A stretch of DNA of 64,000 nucleotides. It comes from Paenibacillus sp. FSL H7-0331. Lineage in GTDB: Bacteria; Bacillota; Bacilli; Paenibacillales; NBRC-103111. Shown here piece after piece: positions 17,180-26,496 of this stretch (position 1 is the first letter of the stretch; every line of letters begins with the position of its first letter). Made by a program: the position numbers and the translations under genes. The stretch is from NCBI RefSeq assembly GCF_001956045.1, contig NZ_MRTH01000001.1:248001-312000 (forward strand), read 5' to 3'. A model generated the notes under the pieces. The model was not told the DNA's origin, ran no database searches, and worked only from the letters and a program-made list of their open reading frames with translations.

Positions 17180-18791
17180 GATTCATTTGTACACGAAAAT
17201 CTTTGGGCGTTTGTCCCTCCAATTTTTTAAAAACCCTACTGAAATACTTTTCATCCTGATAACCTACCTTGCCCGCCACATCGACTATTTTGATTTGAGG
17301 GTTCAATAGCAGTACCTTGGATTTCTCGATACGTATTCTGTTCAGGTAGTCAATAACGTTTTCCTTGAGTTCCAGCTTGAATTTGCGAGAAATGTATTCC
17401 CGGTTCAAATGGAATTTGGTGGATATATCCTGAAGCGTAATGTTGCGGTAGTAATTTAATTCAATATATTTGGCAATTTCATTCATCGTATGTCCGCTTT
17501 GGACCTTTTTGCTCAAGAACAACCGCATCAATTCGGTCAAGTGATTAGTAAATTCCTGCTGAAATAAAGCTGATGAAAACTGACCATTATGATCCATTGG
17601 AATGATGAAATCCGTATCTTCCGTCGGCAATAGCTGATCCGGCTCGGCCCCTTCGTAAAATTCCTCCATCCAGCGCGCCTTCAACACCTTGTAGGCGTCC
17701 AGCCATAGATCAAGCTGATCCATCGATATTTTGTCCAGCTTGTCCATACCATCAAACCATTTTTGTATGACCGCTTGTAATTGCTCCGGCCTGCCACTCT
17801 TCATCGCAAGACTGATAGCCTCCTCGTAATCACCGAATCTCAATGAGCCGATACGCAATACAACACCTACCTGATAGCTATGTTTCCGGGTCGAAGTATC
17901 GAGCAGATTTCGCTGGCCTAGCGCCTGCCTGGCTTGATTATAGGCTTCCTGTAGGTTGTCTGGAAAGGCTAGCTCGGAACTGATACCGATATCGAATGAA
18001 GCCTTAAGCACCCTTGCGATTCCGTGCTGAATACGCTCCAGGACAGCTTCCGCCTTCACTAATTGTTCCCATGCCAGAATGACAATTTCATGATTGCTAT
18101 TCAAATTACGAAAGGCAATACCCATTTGAGCTTTGTGTAGAAATTCATTACAAATATTAAGCAGAGAAAATATGAGCAGGCCCATATTGGAAGCATACTT
18201 TTCTTGAAGATCACGCTGGACGTCCTGCAAATTGATAACGGCAACCATGCAGGAATGAACACTGGCTAGCTGTGGAAACTCTTTGATTAACAGCTGTAAT
18301 TCATTGCGATATCCGACAGGCTCCATAATGACATTGGACAGAAGCTTGTCCCTGTAGATCGATTTGAGCTCAATAACTTCCCTGCTTTGATACTGATGGC
18401 GCACCCGCTCCTGATGGGCTTCCTTCCAGCTGTCGACTGCCTTTTGAATAGCATCATGCAATTGCTTGGCGACAATTGGCTTAAGTAAATAATCCGTAGC
18501 CCCATATTTAACCGTATGGCGCATGAGCTCAAAATCATTATGCCCGCTAATCACAATCTTTTTACAAGTAACCGCATGAGAATCCATCCATTCCATCAGC
18601 CCGATCCCCGTCATTAACGGCATCATCATATCCGTGATGACAAGCTGCGGCTGTTCTCTCTCCATGATTTCTATCGCTTCCAGACCGTCTTCCGCTTCCA
18701 GAACAGTCTCAATATCCAGAGCACTCCAATCTGTGAGCAGGCGGATGGTGCTCCGTACATGCTTTTCATCATCGACAATAAGTACTTTCAT
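17157..18791 (-). CDS. AraC-family response regulator (YesN type)
   Basis: This 544-residue protein has an N-terminal receiver domain (MKVLIVDDEKHVR, phosphorylation site Asp54 in VITDMMMP, Lys in DYLLKP). A long middle region follows, and a C-terminal AraC DNA-binding domain with two helix-turn-helix parts (ITLQDISTKFHLNREYISRKF and IKIVDVAGKVGYQDEKYFSR). It starts one base after the kinase gene. Such pairs usually sense an extracellular sugar and activate adjacent transport operons. Its likely targets here are the pxp operon and the promoters carrying the 42-bp element. Confidence 0.93.
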   Translation of the reverse strand: MKVLIVDDEKHVRSTIRLLTDWSALDIETVLEAEDGLEAIEIMEREQPQLVITDMMMPLMTGIGLMEWMDSHAVTCKKIVISGHNDFELMRHTVKYGATDYLLKPIVAKQLHDAIQKAVDSWKEAHQERVRHQYQSREVIELKSIYRDKLLSNVIMEPVGYRNELQLLIKEFPQLASVHSCMVAVINLQDVQRDLQEKYASNMGLLIFSLLNICNEFLHKAQMGIAFRNLNSNHEIVILAWEQLVKAEAVLERIQHGIARVLKASFDIGISSELAFPDNLQEAYNQARQALGQRNLLDTSTRKHSYQVGVVLRIGSLRFGDYEEAISLAMKSGRPEQLQAVIQKWFDGMDKLDKISMDQLDLWLDAYKVLKARWMEEFYEGAEPDQLLPTEDTDFIIPMDHNGQFSSALFQQEFTNHLTELMRLFLSKKVQSGHTMNEIAKYIELNYYRNITLQDISTKFHLNREYISRKFKLELKENVIDYLNRIRIEKSKVLLLNPQIKIVDVAGKVGYQDEKYFSRVFKKLEGQTPKDFRVQMNRESPLSM

Positions 18792-20594
18792 CTATAATGC
18801 CCCCTTGTCTATTCCCATGATTGGAATGCTCAGTATGACCTGTAGTCCATAAGGATGAATGCTGCCAAGCTCCAGGTTGGCCTGCTCTCCATAATAAAGG
18901 CGCAGCCTGAACATAATATTCATCAATCCGATGCTTTCCCCAAGCCTTTCTCCGCTTTCATCCAGATGGGTTAACTTGTGGCGCAGCTGTTGAAGTCTCT
19001 CGTCCGAAACACCGATCCCGTTGTCCTCCACTATGATAAGCAGCCTAGCTTTCTCTATCCTGGTTCTTACTTTGACCACGCCGACTCTTTTATTCGTAAT
19101 ATAAAATCCATGCTTGAAAAAGTTTTCGACAATGGGCTGTACGATCATTTTGGGTACCTGAAAAGAACTCGTCTGCTCACAAATATCAAATTCAAAGGAA
19201 AGCTTATCCTCGAACCGCTGCTGCTGAAGCATGCAATAATAGTTGACATAGTCAATCTCCATGGATAGTGGAACGATCGTTTCTTTGGTGTTCATGCTGT
19301 AATGCATCATTTGTCCCAATGAAGATATGAGGGTATAGACCTGAGGTGCCTGGCTTTCCAAAGCCAGATTACCGATGGATTGCAGCGCATTATTCATAAA
19401 ATGGGGGTTAATTTGAGCCTGAAGCATCTCCAATTGAATCGTTTTGTTCGCTAAATTCAGCTTGTATTCCCTTAAAATCAAGTCATTGATTGTGTGCATC
19501 ATCGTCCGGAAACGCTTGGCCAGAATTCCAATTTCATCCGTACGGTTAATAACGATTGTTTCCTCCAGTTGGCCGGCCTGGATGTTATTGATATGCGAAA
19601 TCAACTGCTTCAGCGGTCTAGTTAATCGTAATGAAACCATTAATACCGCTATCATCGCAATTGTGAGAAAGATTGCCGCTACAATTGTGTTGATAAAGGT
19701 CAAATTTCGAGCATATTCGTATAGATGCGAATAGGGTATGCGCTTGACAAGCGTCCAATTCAGATAAGACGTGGATAGCTTGGTGTAAATCATAATGCCC
19801 GAAAATTCACGTTGATTCCATTCCATATATCCGGCATCATCAGGGTTGTCCAAAAGCTGCTTGATCCATGCTTCGGTAGGCGCTGCGCCAAGGTAGGTCT
19901 CTTTCCCTGCATAAATGATTGTTCCGGTTTCGTCAAGAATGTATAAATCCTCATTACTTTTCTCATACAATTGAGCAGTCAGTTTGCTTAACGCTTCCAA
20001 CTTTACGTCTATGGACAACAGCCCGATCTGCTCATTGCTCGGAACCCGATAAAATGGCCGATGGATCGTAAATACCATTTCAGGAACCCCCATTGGAACC
20101 TGAATGATCCCGTAATCGTGACTCCTGTGCGTTCTTTCTGTGTAAACCGCATAAGGCGCTAAGACCCTGTTTGCTAGCGGCTCATACTGAATCGGTCCCC
20201 GTTTAAAATTATTTTGATATAACACATAAGAGCTCTGATTATCGCTGATGTTCAGATAGACCTGGTAAATATCATTCGCCGAGCGGGAAACGATCTGCAT
20301 AATCGTAAAAATATAAGACTCACTCTGGTAATCGGCAAATCCTTTTGTCAAAATACTGTCCAGGGTTGCGTTCGAGTAAATGGTCAAGGAAGCATTTTTC
20401 ACCGTATCCAAATAATTAATGATGTTGGTCTTTCCTTCGGAAATGAGGTGAGTATTTTCTTCGATGGCACGCTCTTTTAACGATTCCTTGGTATATGAAT
20501 CCGTAATAAAAATTGAAGAGGTGATGGGAACAATCGTCGAGATCAAGAGCAAAACAGTTAGTTTGTGACGGATGCTTTTTTGAAAAAAACGCAT
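18792..20594 (-). CDS. Sensor histidine kinase (YesM type)
   Basis: This 600-residue membrane kinase has a first membrane segment near residues 12-30, an extracellular Cache-like sensor domain, and a second segment near 300-322. HAMP, a His_kinase domain with INPHFMNNALQSIGN (His398) and an HATPase domain with VEDNGIGVSDE follow. The usual YesM motif reads INPHFLYNTL, so this is a slight variant. It is the first gene of the two-gene regulatory operon and overlaps the regulator start at TAGATG. Confidence 0.92.
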   Translation of the reverse strand: MRFFQKSIRHKLTVLLLISTIVPITSSIFITDSYTKESLKERAIEENTHLISEGKTNIINYLDTVKNASLTIYSNATLDSILTKGFADYQSESYIFTIMQIVSRSANDIYQVYLNISDNQSSYVLYQNNFKRGPIQYEPLANRVLAPYAVYTERTHRSHDYGIIQVPMGVPEMVFTIHRPFYRVPSNEQIGLLSIDVKLEALSKLTAQLYEKSNEDLYILDETGTIIYAGKETYLGAAPTEAWIKQLLDNPDDAGYMEWNQREFSGIMIYTKLSTSYLNWTLVKRIPYSHLYEYARNLTFINTIVAAIFLTIAMIAVLMVSLRLTRPLKQLISHINNIQAGQLEETIVINRTDEIGILAKRFRTMMHTINDLILREYKLNLANKTIQLEMLQAQINPHFMNNALQSIGNLALESQAPQVYTLISSLGQMMHYSMNTKETIVPLSMEIDYVNYYCMLQQQRFEDKLSFEFDICEQTSSFQVPKMIVQPIVENFFKHGFYITNKRVGVVKVRTRIEKARLLIIVEDNGIGVSDERLQQLRHKLTHLDESGERLGESIGLMNIMFRLRLYYGEQANLELGSIHPYGLQVILSIPIMGIDKGAL

Positions 20595-20629
20595 AGTTTC
20601 GCCCCGTTTGCAAGGTGATTTTTAACATT

Positions 20630-20658
20630 ATCTTAACAAGAAGAACCTAAATTGTCTA
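20630..20658 (-). promoter_or_regulatory. Sigma-A-like promoter of the two-component operon
   Basis: TAGACA (20653-20658) and TAAGAT (20630-20635) are separated by 17 bases on the minus strand, about 35 bases before the kinase ATG. The rest of the 20595-20815 stretch shows AT-rich repeats of ACATAACATTA type but no gene. Confidence 0.55.
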
Positions 20659-20814
20659 GAAAACAACTTACCAACAACGTTATTTAATGTAACATAAACA
20701 TAACATTATTATGATCTCGATTAGCTTTTTTACGAATTTGGAATGATCCTGTGACTCGTACAGGGTTGTTGGACAACGGAGATTGAGGAGTTGCGGTACG
20801 GGTTACCAAACGCG

Positions 20815-20842
20815 CCAAAAAACCTTAATTAATAAGGTTTTT
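20815..20842. terminator. Bidirectional terminator
   Basis: AAAAACCTTA-attaa-TAAGGTTTTT is a symmetric hairpin with T-tracts on both strands. It lies just after the stop of the small gene at 20858-21127 and marks the right-hand edge of the accessory island. Confidence 0.75.
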
Positions 20843-20857
20843 CCCATGGCAACGTCT

Positions 20858-21127
20858 TTATTTTCTTTTATTTACGTGGTACGTCAAATCCTTGAAAGTT
20901 CGAATAATACGAATCGATACATGATCATTGCTGGCTCGGTCCACAGGAACAAACACCATATTGATATAATCCTTAAGCTCCATATCCATGCCCTGCTCCT
21001 TGAATGCCTGAATAAAATCTCCAACATTCGGTGATGTGGATGGATCACAAAATATTGAAATCTCTTTAATGGTCTTGACCGTACCGTCCACATGTTCAAT
21101 TGAAGCTATGTATTTCGCTTTATCCAT
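20858..21127 (-). CDS. Small protein of unknown function
   Basis: This 89-residue protein is not recognised. It starts MDKAKYIASIEHVDGTVKTI, has no signal peptide or membrane segment, and looks like a compact alpha/beta fold. AAGGTGAGG lies eight bases before the ATG and a terminator follows the stop, so it is likely a real monocistronic gene. It sits between ppiB and the two-component system. Confidence 0.6.
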   Translation of the reverse strand: MDKAKYIASIEHVDGTVKTIKEISIFCDPSTSPNVGDFIQAFKEQGMDMELKDYINMVFVPVDRASNDHVSIRIIRTFKDLTYHVNKRK

Positions 21128-21240
21128 GTGATTGACCTCACCTTCTCAACTACTACTAACAATCCTTGTCAATATAGCATATATGGAAGTCATTTACATG
21201 ATAGAATAGGATCATTTATTCAAATAGTTTCCAAACAAGA

Positions 21241-21277
21241 AAAGCCGAGCCCCTTCTAGGTTGAGGGGACTCGGCTA
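21241..21277 (-). terminator. Intrinsic terminator after ppiB
   Basis: AGCCGAGTCCCCT and AGGGGCTCGGCT form a long GC-rich stem on the minus strand followed by TTTTCTTG, about 32 bases after the ppiB stop. Confidence 0.85.
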
Positions 21278-21308
21278 TAGCTTCAAATAAGCGATGCTTG
21301 GTCAGCAA

Positions 21309-21740
21309 TTAAACTTCTACTACTTTGACGGATTCCATTTGGTCTCTGCCTTTGAATTGGTCAACAAGCTCCATACCTGAAGTCACTTTACCGAATACGG
21401 TATGTTGACCATCCAGATGCGGTTGTGGACCATAACAGATGTAGAACTGACTTCCACCTGTATTACGGCCTGCATGCGCCATAGCCAGTGTTCCACGCTC
21501 ATGTTTGTTTGGATTGATTTCACAGTTGATCTTGTAGCCTGGGCCGCCAGTACCTGTACCTGTAGGACAACCACCTTGTGCCATAAAACCAGGAATTACA
21601 CGATGAAATACGAGGCCATCATAAAAACCATCATTTGCTAATTTTTCAAAGTTCGCTACTGTGTTAGGTGCATCTTTTTCAAATAAATCGATAACGACTT
21701 CGCCGCCATTGGCAAGTTTGATTTGTGCTTGTTTTGACAT
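21309..21740 (-). CDS. ppiB: Peptidyl-prolyl cis-trans isomerase (cyclophilin type)
   Basis: This 143-residue protein is a cytoplasmic cyclophilin that speeds up proline isomerisation in folding proteins. It has [43 protein letters not shown] and [12 protein letters not shown], which hold the active-site Arg, Phe, Gln and His residues. I start it at 21740 (MSKQAQ) because AAAGGAGTG lies ten bases upstream. It follows lysA, as in B. subtilis. Confidence 0.95.
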   Translation of the reverse strand: MSKQAQIKLANGGEVVIDLFEKDAPNTVANFEKLANDGFYDGLVFHRVIPGFMAQGGCPTGTGTGGPGYKINCEINPNKHERGTLAMAHAGRNTGGSQFYICYGPQPHLDGQHTVFGKVTSGMELVDQFKGRDQMESVKVVEV

Positions 21741-21821
21741 GTAAAATGTACACTCCTTTGTGATCTTCCTGTTCAATGTGTTTTATTGTACTACATCCTG
21801 CAGCTCTGCACAAATGCTAGA

Positions 21822-23153
21822 CTACAAGGACTTTGTGGTTTGCTTCATTCTCGCCGGGATACGGTCATTGCCGACAATGTTTTCATACGACTCACGTTCA
21901 ACCACAACCTCGGCTTCGCCATTATTCACAAATACGACCGCGGGACGGCGAATCCGGTTATAATTGCTGGCCATTGCGTAATTGTAAGCACCCGTGCAGG
22001 ATACAGCCAAGATATCTCCAGACTGAACCTCAGGAAGCGTAACATCCCAAATCAACATATCTCCGCTCTCACAACATTTGCCGGCTATCGATACAAGCTC
22101 TTCTTCCTTCTCAGTAGCCCGATTCGCAAGCATGGCCTCGTAACGGGATTGATACAAGGCAGGACGCGGGTTATCGGTCATACCACCATCAACAGCTACA
22201 TATTTACGGACGCCCGGGATATCCTTGTGCGTACCTACCGTGTATAAGGTTGTACCTGAATCTCCAACGATGCTGCGGCCTGGCTCCACCCAGATTTCCG
22301 GTGTTGGGTAATCATAACGGCTAAAGTTGCTGCTAATCGATTCAGCGATCGCTTTGACATATTGAGAAATCGGCAGCGGCGTATCGCCCTCGACATAGCG
22401 GATACCGAACCCGCCTCCCAAATTAATTACGGAGAATACAACGTTCAGTTCATCGCGAACCTTAGCCGCGAAGCCGATAACTTTATCAACAGCCATTTGA
22501 AATCCTTGTACCTCAAAAATTTGCGACCCGATATGTGAATGGACGCCCAACAGCTTAATATAAGGGAGCTTGGTGGCTTCCTCAATGGCATGGTAGGCAG
22601 AGCCATTATCCAAATCCAATCCAAATTTCGAATCCGTTTGACCTGTAGAAATATATTCATGCGTATGAGCCTCAACGCCAGGTGTAATACGGAATAAAAT
22701 ATTCACTCTCTGACGCTTCTGCCCCGCAATGGCATTCAACATATGAAGCTCCACCAAATTATCGACCACGAAGCAGCCAATCCCTGCATCAATGGCCATT
22801 TCAATTTCCATAGGCGTCTTGTTATTTCCATGAAAATGTATCCGTTCAGCTGGGAATCCGGCCTGTAATGCTGTATACAGCTCCCCATCAGACACAATAT
22901 CCAAAGACATTCCCTCTTCTTCTACTAAGCGGCACATGGCCATCACACAAAATGCTTTACTTGCATAGGCAACCTGAAATTTCAAGCCTGTTTCGCGAAA
23001 AGCTTCTACATATTCACGGCATCTTTGACGGATCAATGCTTCATCCATAACATACAGCGGAGTACCAAAGCGCTCTACAAGCTCCGTTGTATCGCATCCA
23101 CCAACTTGCAAATGCCCATAATCGTTAATTGTACTCGTTCCATGCAAATACAT
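21822..23153 (-). CDS. lysA: Diaminopimelate decarboxylase
   Basis: This 443-residue PLP enzyme makes lysine from meso-diaminopimelate. The start MYLHGTSTINDYGHLQVGG aligns with the Bacillus enzyme, and GGGGAGAGGG lies upstream. YASKAF contains the PLP Lys; other motifs are HSHIGSQIF, INLGGGFGIRY, EPGRSIV and the CESGD segment. It follows spoVAF, as in B. subtilis where lysA is at the end of the spoVA operon. Earlier in-frame ATG codons lack a ribosome site. Confidence 0.96.
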   Translation of the reverse strand: MYLHGTSTINDYGHLQVGGCDTTELVERFGTPLYVMDEALIRQRCREYVEAFRETGLKFQVAYASKAFCVMAMCRLVEEEGMSLDIVSDGELYTALQAGFPAERIHFHGNNKTPMEIEMAIDAGIGCFVVDNLVELHMLNAIAGQKRQRVNILFRITPGVEAHTHEYISTGQTDSKFGLDLDNGSAYHAIEEATKLPYIKLLGVHSHIGSQIFEVQGFQMAVDKVIGFAAKVRDELNVVFSVINLGGGFGIRYVEGDTPLPISQYVKAIAESISSNFSRYDYPTPEIWVEPGRSIVGDSGTTLYTVGTHKDIPGVRKYVAVDGGMTDNPRPALYQSRYEAMLANRATEKEEELVSIAGKCCESGDMLIWDVTLPEVQSGDILAVSCTGAYNYAMASNYNRIRRPAVVFVNNGEAEVVVERESYENIVGNDRIPARMKQTTKSL

Positions 23154-23238
23154 ATTTAATTTCCCTCTCCCCGTTGACATTATATCTAAAATACCATAAT
23201 GGGGCATGAGCTGACAATATGTATTGAGCCCACCTCGC

Positions 23239-24912
23239 TTATGGCTGTCTGGTGCTATCCGCAGGCTTGGTTAAACTCATTCTGGTTTTGACAGCAAGGA
23301 ATGGCCTACGAAGAACAATTTCCCGCATTGCCTTTACATTAAACGGTATGAACGGCCACAAATAGGGGGCATTATACGATCTTCGTGTCGCCAGATAGAT
23401 GACCCAAACCGTAGAAACGATGACGAAACCCGGAACTTTCCATATTGCAGAAGCAATCAGCAGCATCAGTCGAGTCAATCGGTTGGCGAGCCCAAGTTCA
23501 TAGCTCGGTGTAGCGAACGTGCCTACGGCGGCAACAGCCAGATATAAGATCACCTCATTTACGAACAGCCCGGTCTTAACCGCTACTTCTCCTACCAGTA
23601 CCGCAGCCACCAAGCCCATTGCTGTTGTGAGCGGCGCAGGAGTATGCACAGCAGCCATTCGCATCAGATCTATTCCGAGCTCGGCTATTAAAAATTGCAC
23701 CAACAGCGGCAGCTTTACGGCTTCCTGCGGACCGATAAAGTCCATTCCGACTGGCTTCAGCTCAGGTGAGCTCACAAGCAAAAACCAGAGGGGCAGTAAA
23801 AACAGCGAGGCGGCGATTCCAAGAAATCGAACCCAACGCAGGTATGTTCCTGCCATAGGCGTTTGGCGATACTCCTCTGCATGCTGCACATGATGGAAAA
23901 AGGTTGCCGGCAATATAATGACACTTGGCGAAGTATCCACAAACAAAGTAACATGCCCCTCAAGCAGATGAACCGCAATGACATCTGGACGTTCCGAATA
24001 CCGAACCATCGGATACGGATTCCAGCTTTTGCCCACAAGGGCTTCTTCCAGCTGTTTTTCAGCCAGCGGCAGACCTTCAACCTGGATTTGATTGATTTTA
24101 TCACGAATCGCTTCAACCAAAGCCGGGTCGCAAATATCATCAATGTAGGCCAGACACACATCCGTATGAGTTCGACGCCCGACACGCAGCATTTCAAGCT
24201 TGAGACGCGGATCACGAATCCGGCGTCTGACCAACGTAACATTGGTGAGCAGCGTTTCCACGAAGCCATCGCGTGATCCCCGTACAACCCGTTCCAAATC
24301 AGGCTCCTCTGTCGAGCGAACAGGGAAGCTTTTGGCATCAACAACAATAGCGGCCGCGGACCCTTCAAAGAAAAATCCGGTAGCTCCCATCGCCACCTGA
24401 TCGATAACTTCATTCAATTTGTCAGTCTGCTTCACCTGAATATGGGGTATCAAAGCGTCCATGAAGAGCTGAATCGTGTCCTGTCCCGCAGAGTGACCAA
24501 CCTCATGCTGAATCGGGATATCTGTAATCGCTACATCCTTGGCATGATCACTAACATGCTCCGCCGTAGACAAACGGTCCAGCACCATCGTAAGCACGTT
24601 ATCCTTGGCAAAACCGTTATAATAAAATATCCCTGCTTTTTTTCCGCCAAACACCATCTCACGAAATACAACATCAAAGCTGGTATGCAGCCCAACCCTA
24701 TGCTCCAGTATCTTTTTTAAAGCATCAAATTCGGTAGCTATGCTGTCCTCTTTCGCCGAGTTTTGGGTCTGTTTGACTACGGATTGCTTATTGTTCTCTG
24801 ATTCAGTAATATTGCCTTCGGCATCAATGACAAGAGGCTCATCATCAGTCCGATCCGAATCTTCTCCGACAGAGCCTTGCATTTGCTTTGGACGCGTCCA
24901 CAATTTTTTCAT
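23239..24912 (-). CDS. spoVAF: Stage V sporulation protein AF (GerA-family)
   Basis: This 557-residue membrane protein is related to GerA-type germinant receptor A subunits. It has an acidic, low-complexity N-terminus (about residues 15-55), a large hydrophilic domain, and several membrane segments from about residue 370. Motifs include DVAITDIPIQHEVGHSAG-like and VVRGSRDGFVETL segments. It is somewhat longer than the roughly 490 residues of B. subtilis SpoVAF because of the N-terminal extension. It lies between spoVAB and lysA; spoVAC, AD and AE are absent. Confidence 0.92.
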   Translation of the reverse strand: MKKLWTRPKQMQGSVGEDSDRTDDEPLVIDAEGNITESENNKQSVVKQTQNSAKEDSIATEFDALKKILEHRVGLHTSFDVVFREMVFGGKKAGIFYYNGFAKDNVLTMVLDRLSTAEHVSDHAKDVAITDIPIQHEVGHSAGQDTIQLFMDALIPHIQVKQTDKLNEVIDQVAMGATGFFFEGSAAAIVVDAKSFPVRSTEEPDLERVVRGSRDGFVETLLTNVTLVRRRIRDPRLKLEMLRVGRRTHTDVCLAYIDDICDPALVEAIRDKINQIQVEGLPLAEKQLEEALVGKSWNPYPMVRYSERPDVIAVHLLEGHVTLFVDTSPSVIILPATFFHHVQHAEEYRQTPMAGTYLRWVRFLGIAASLFLLPLWFLLVSSPELKPVGMDFIGPQEAVKLPLLVQFLIAELGIDLMRMAAVHTPAPLTTAMGLVAAVLVGEVAVKTGLFVNEVILYLAVAAVGTFATPSYELGLANRLTRLMLLIASAIWKVPGFVIVSTVWVIYLATRRSYNAPYLWPFIPFNVKAMREIVLRRPFLAVKTRMSLTKPADSTRQP

Positions 24913-24938
24913 AACACTCCCACCTCACATGTTGTTAG

Positions 24939-25364
24939 TTAACCCAGGACGTGCAGCCAATCCAGCAATGACCCCAGCACTTTTCCGAATACCATGGCCA
25001 TCAGCAGCCACAGCATGTAGGAGGCCATCCCCACCCGTTTGGCGAGAATGGGCAGCACGTTCATTACCTCCGTCAATGCCCCTGCCAGCATGCCAACAAA
25101 CCCTCCCGCCAACAAGCCGAGCAAGACTGCTGTCAACGGGTGTAATGAAAAGGACCACACGAAAAAATCTGACAGTGTAAAAAACACCGAACCGCCTATG
25201 ACGGACCATTCATAAGCACGAATGAGCCGGTAGGAACGAGTTATTTGAGCCAGCCGCGGAATGATATCCAGCACAACGAGAAAGGCAACCATCCCGCTGC
25301 CCACAGCGATTCCACCCGCCAATCCAATAAACAGCTGTACGGGGATTAGCCACCACTGATTCAT
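24939..25364 (-). CDS. spoVAB: Stage V sporulation protein AB
   Basis: This 141-residue protein has four to five hydrophobic segments and matches SpoVAB (LFIGLAGGIAVGSGMVAFL, LPILAKRVG, LLMAMVFGKVLGSLLDWL). SpoVA proteins help move dipicolinic acid across the inner spore membrane. Its ATG overlaps the spoVAA stop by four bases (ATGA), so the two are translated together. Confidence 0.94.
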   Translation of the reverse strand: MNQWWLIPVQLFIGLAGGIAVGSGMVAFLVVLDIIPRLAQITRSYRLIRAYEWSVIGGSVFFTLSDFFVWSFSLHPLTAVLLGLLAGGFVGMLAGALTEVMNVLPILAKRVGMASYMLWLLMAMVFGKVLGSLLDWLHVLG

Positions 25365-25999
25365 TTGGGTTCATCCTCCGCTTCATGGATTCTGCAATAC
25401 TCCTCGGTAATGACGTAATGATTTACATTTTCCTGATACATAAACATTTCCACCTCGAGAGGACTGGGTTCCTCATTGAATTTCTTTTTGAACAGGTGGT
25501 TAAAAAATATGATCATTCCCACACCAATTCCGACTGAATACGGAATTTGCAGTAAGAGCGGGTATTCTGCCCATTCCCCTGTAAGCAGCCTGTAAATACG
25601 TTGATGGACAACCCCCATACTGACATCTGCATGGAAGTTCATAATGGCTAAGCCCGATCCGACGAACAAAAGCAGCCACACAAGAGCAATCCAAATCAAC
25701 CTCGGCGGCTTACGCTCATCCTTGATTTCGATCAGACAATGCGGTTCACCAAAATGCTCAATTTGCATAAAAGGGTACAGTTTTTTAATTTTACTCACAA
25801 TGAGCATCATATCGATCAACAGCATGCTGCCTTCATGCTCCCGCGGACGATGCAGCAGCAGCATTTGCAAGGAGGGTTCGTATTCAGCATCAACCAGCAT
25901 TTGCGCGACAGCACCGAGTACAACCGGGTCCCCCCGACGTATACACATTCTTTTGCGTAAACGGATATACAAAGTTGCACCGGTAGTACCGATTATCAT
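25361..25999 (-). CDS. spoVAA: Stage V sporulation protein AA
   Basis: This 212-residue protein matches SpoVAA: a soluble N-terminal part with IYIRLRKRM and PHCLIEIKDERKPPR, then two membrane segments near residues 95-115 and 150-170. It is the first gene of the spoVA cluster and is preceded by a sigma-G-like promoter. AAGGGAAGTG lies upstream of the ATG. Confidence 0.93.
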   Translation of the reverse strand: MIIGTTGATLYIRLRKRMCIRRGDPVVLGAVAQMLVDAEYEPSLQMLLLHRPREHEGSMLLIDMMLIVSKIKKLYPFMQIEHFGEPHCLIEIKDERKPPRLIWIALVWLLLFVGSGLAIMNFHADVSMGVVHQRIYRLLTGEWAEYPLLLQIPYSVGIGVGMIIFFNHLFKKKFNEEPSPLEVEMFMYQENVNHYVITEEYCRIHEAEDEPK

Positions 26000-26030
26000 G
26001 CCCCATCACTTCCCTTGCGTATTTATCCCA

Positions 26031-26060
26031 TAGTATGAAAAAAAAGCTCCTCTCCTAATC
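26031..26060 (-). promoter_or_regulatory. Sigma-G-type promoter of spoVAA
   Basis: On the minus strand CATACTA (26031-26037) is a perfect sigma-G/sigma-F -10, and GATTA lies 18 bases upstream (26056-26060), one mismatch from the GHATR -35. This fits forespore expression of spoVA. Confidence 0.65.
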
Positions 26061-26169
26061 GCCAACGGTCATGGCAATAATTCTCTTGATGCTTGTATAA
26101 GTTATCGCTCTTTATGGGAAAGTAATCGTAAGGTCGTAAATCCTGCTAGAAGGAAGGGAGTTATGAATT

Positions 26170-26382
26170 ATGGGAAAATTCGCATTGACGCTCGTTATTA
26201 TAGGGGCTTTGAACTGGCTGCTTATCGGTTTATTTCAATGGGACCTTGTTACAGCGATATTCGGTGGAGAGGTTCATCGCGCATCCTCCGGCTTCAGCCG
26301 TATCGTGTATGCAATCGTAGGCTTGTGCGGTCTGTACTGCCTGAAATATTTATTTTCGGATGAGACCAAAAAAGCCAGATAG
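26170..26382 (+). CDS. DUF378 family membrane protein
   Basis: This 70-residue protein has two membrane segments (residues 3-24 and 43-60) and the DUF378 signature TLVIIGALNWLLIGLFQWDLV. The family (YuzA in Bacillus) has no known function. AAGGGAG lies ten bases before the ATG. It is a single gene ended by a shared terminator with sigF. Confidence 0.88.
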   Translation: MGKFALTLVIIGALNWLLIGLFQWDLVTAIFGGEVHRASSGFSRIVYAIVGLCGLYCLKYLFSDETKKAR

Positions 26383-26430
26383 ATCGAGGGTGTAAATCGA
26401 AGTGCGGCTATGCAGTATTGCACAATCCAT

Positions 26431-26473
26431 AAAAAGTGGCCCTCAAACCATTAGTTTGAAGGCCATTTTTTTC
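26431..26473. terminator. Bidirectional terminator between DUF378 gene and sigF
   Basis: GGCCCTCAAAC and GTTTGAAGGCC pair across a short loop, with A-rich sequence before and seven T residues after. It serves the plus-strand DUF378 gene and the minus-strand spoIIA operon. Confidence 0.85.
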
Positions 26474-26496
26474 TGTTCGAACTACAAGGTATTCAC

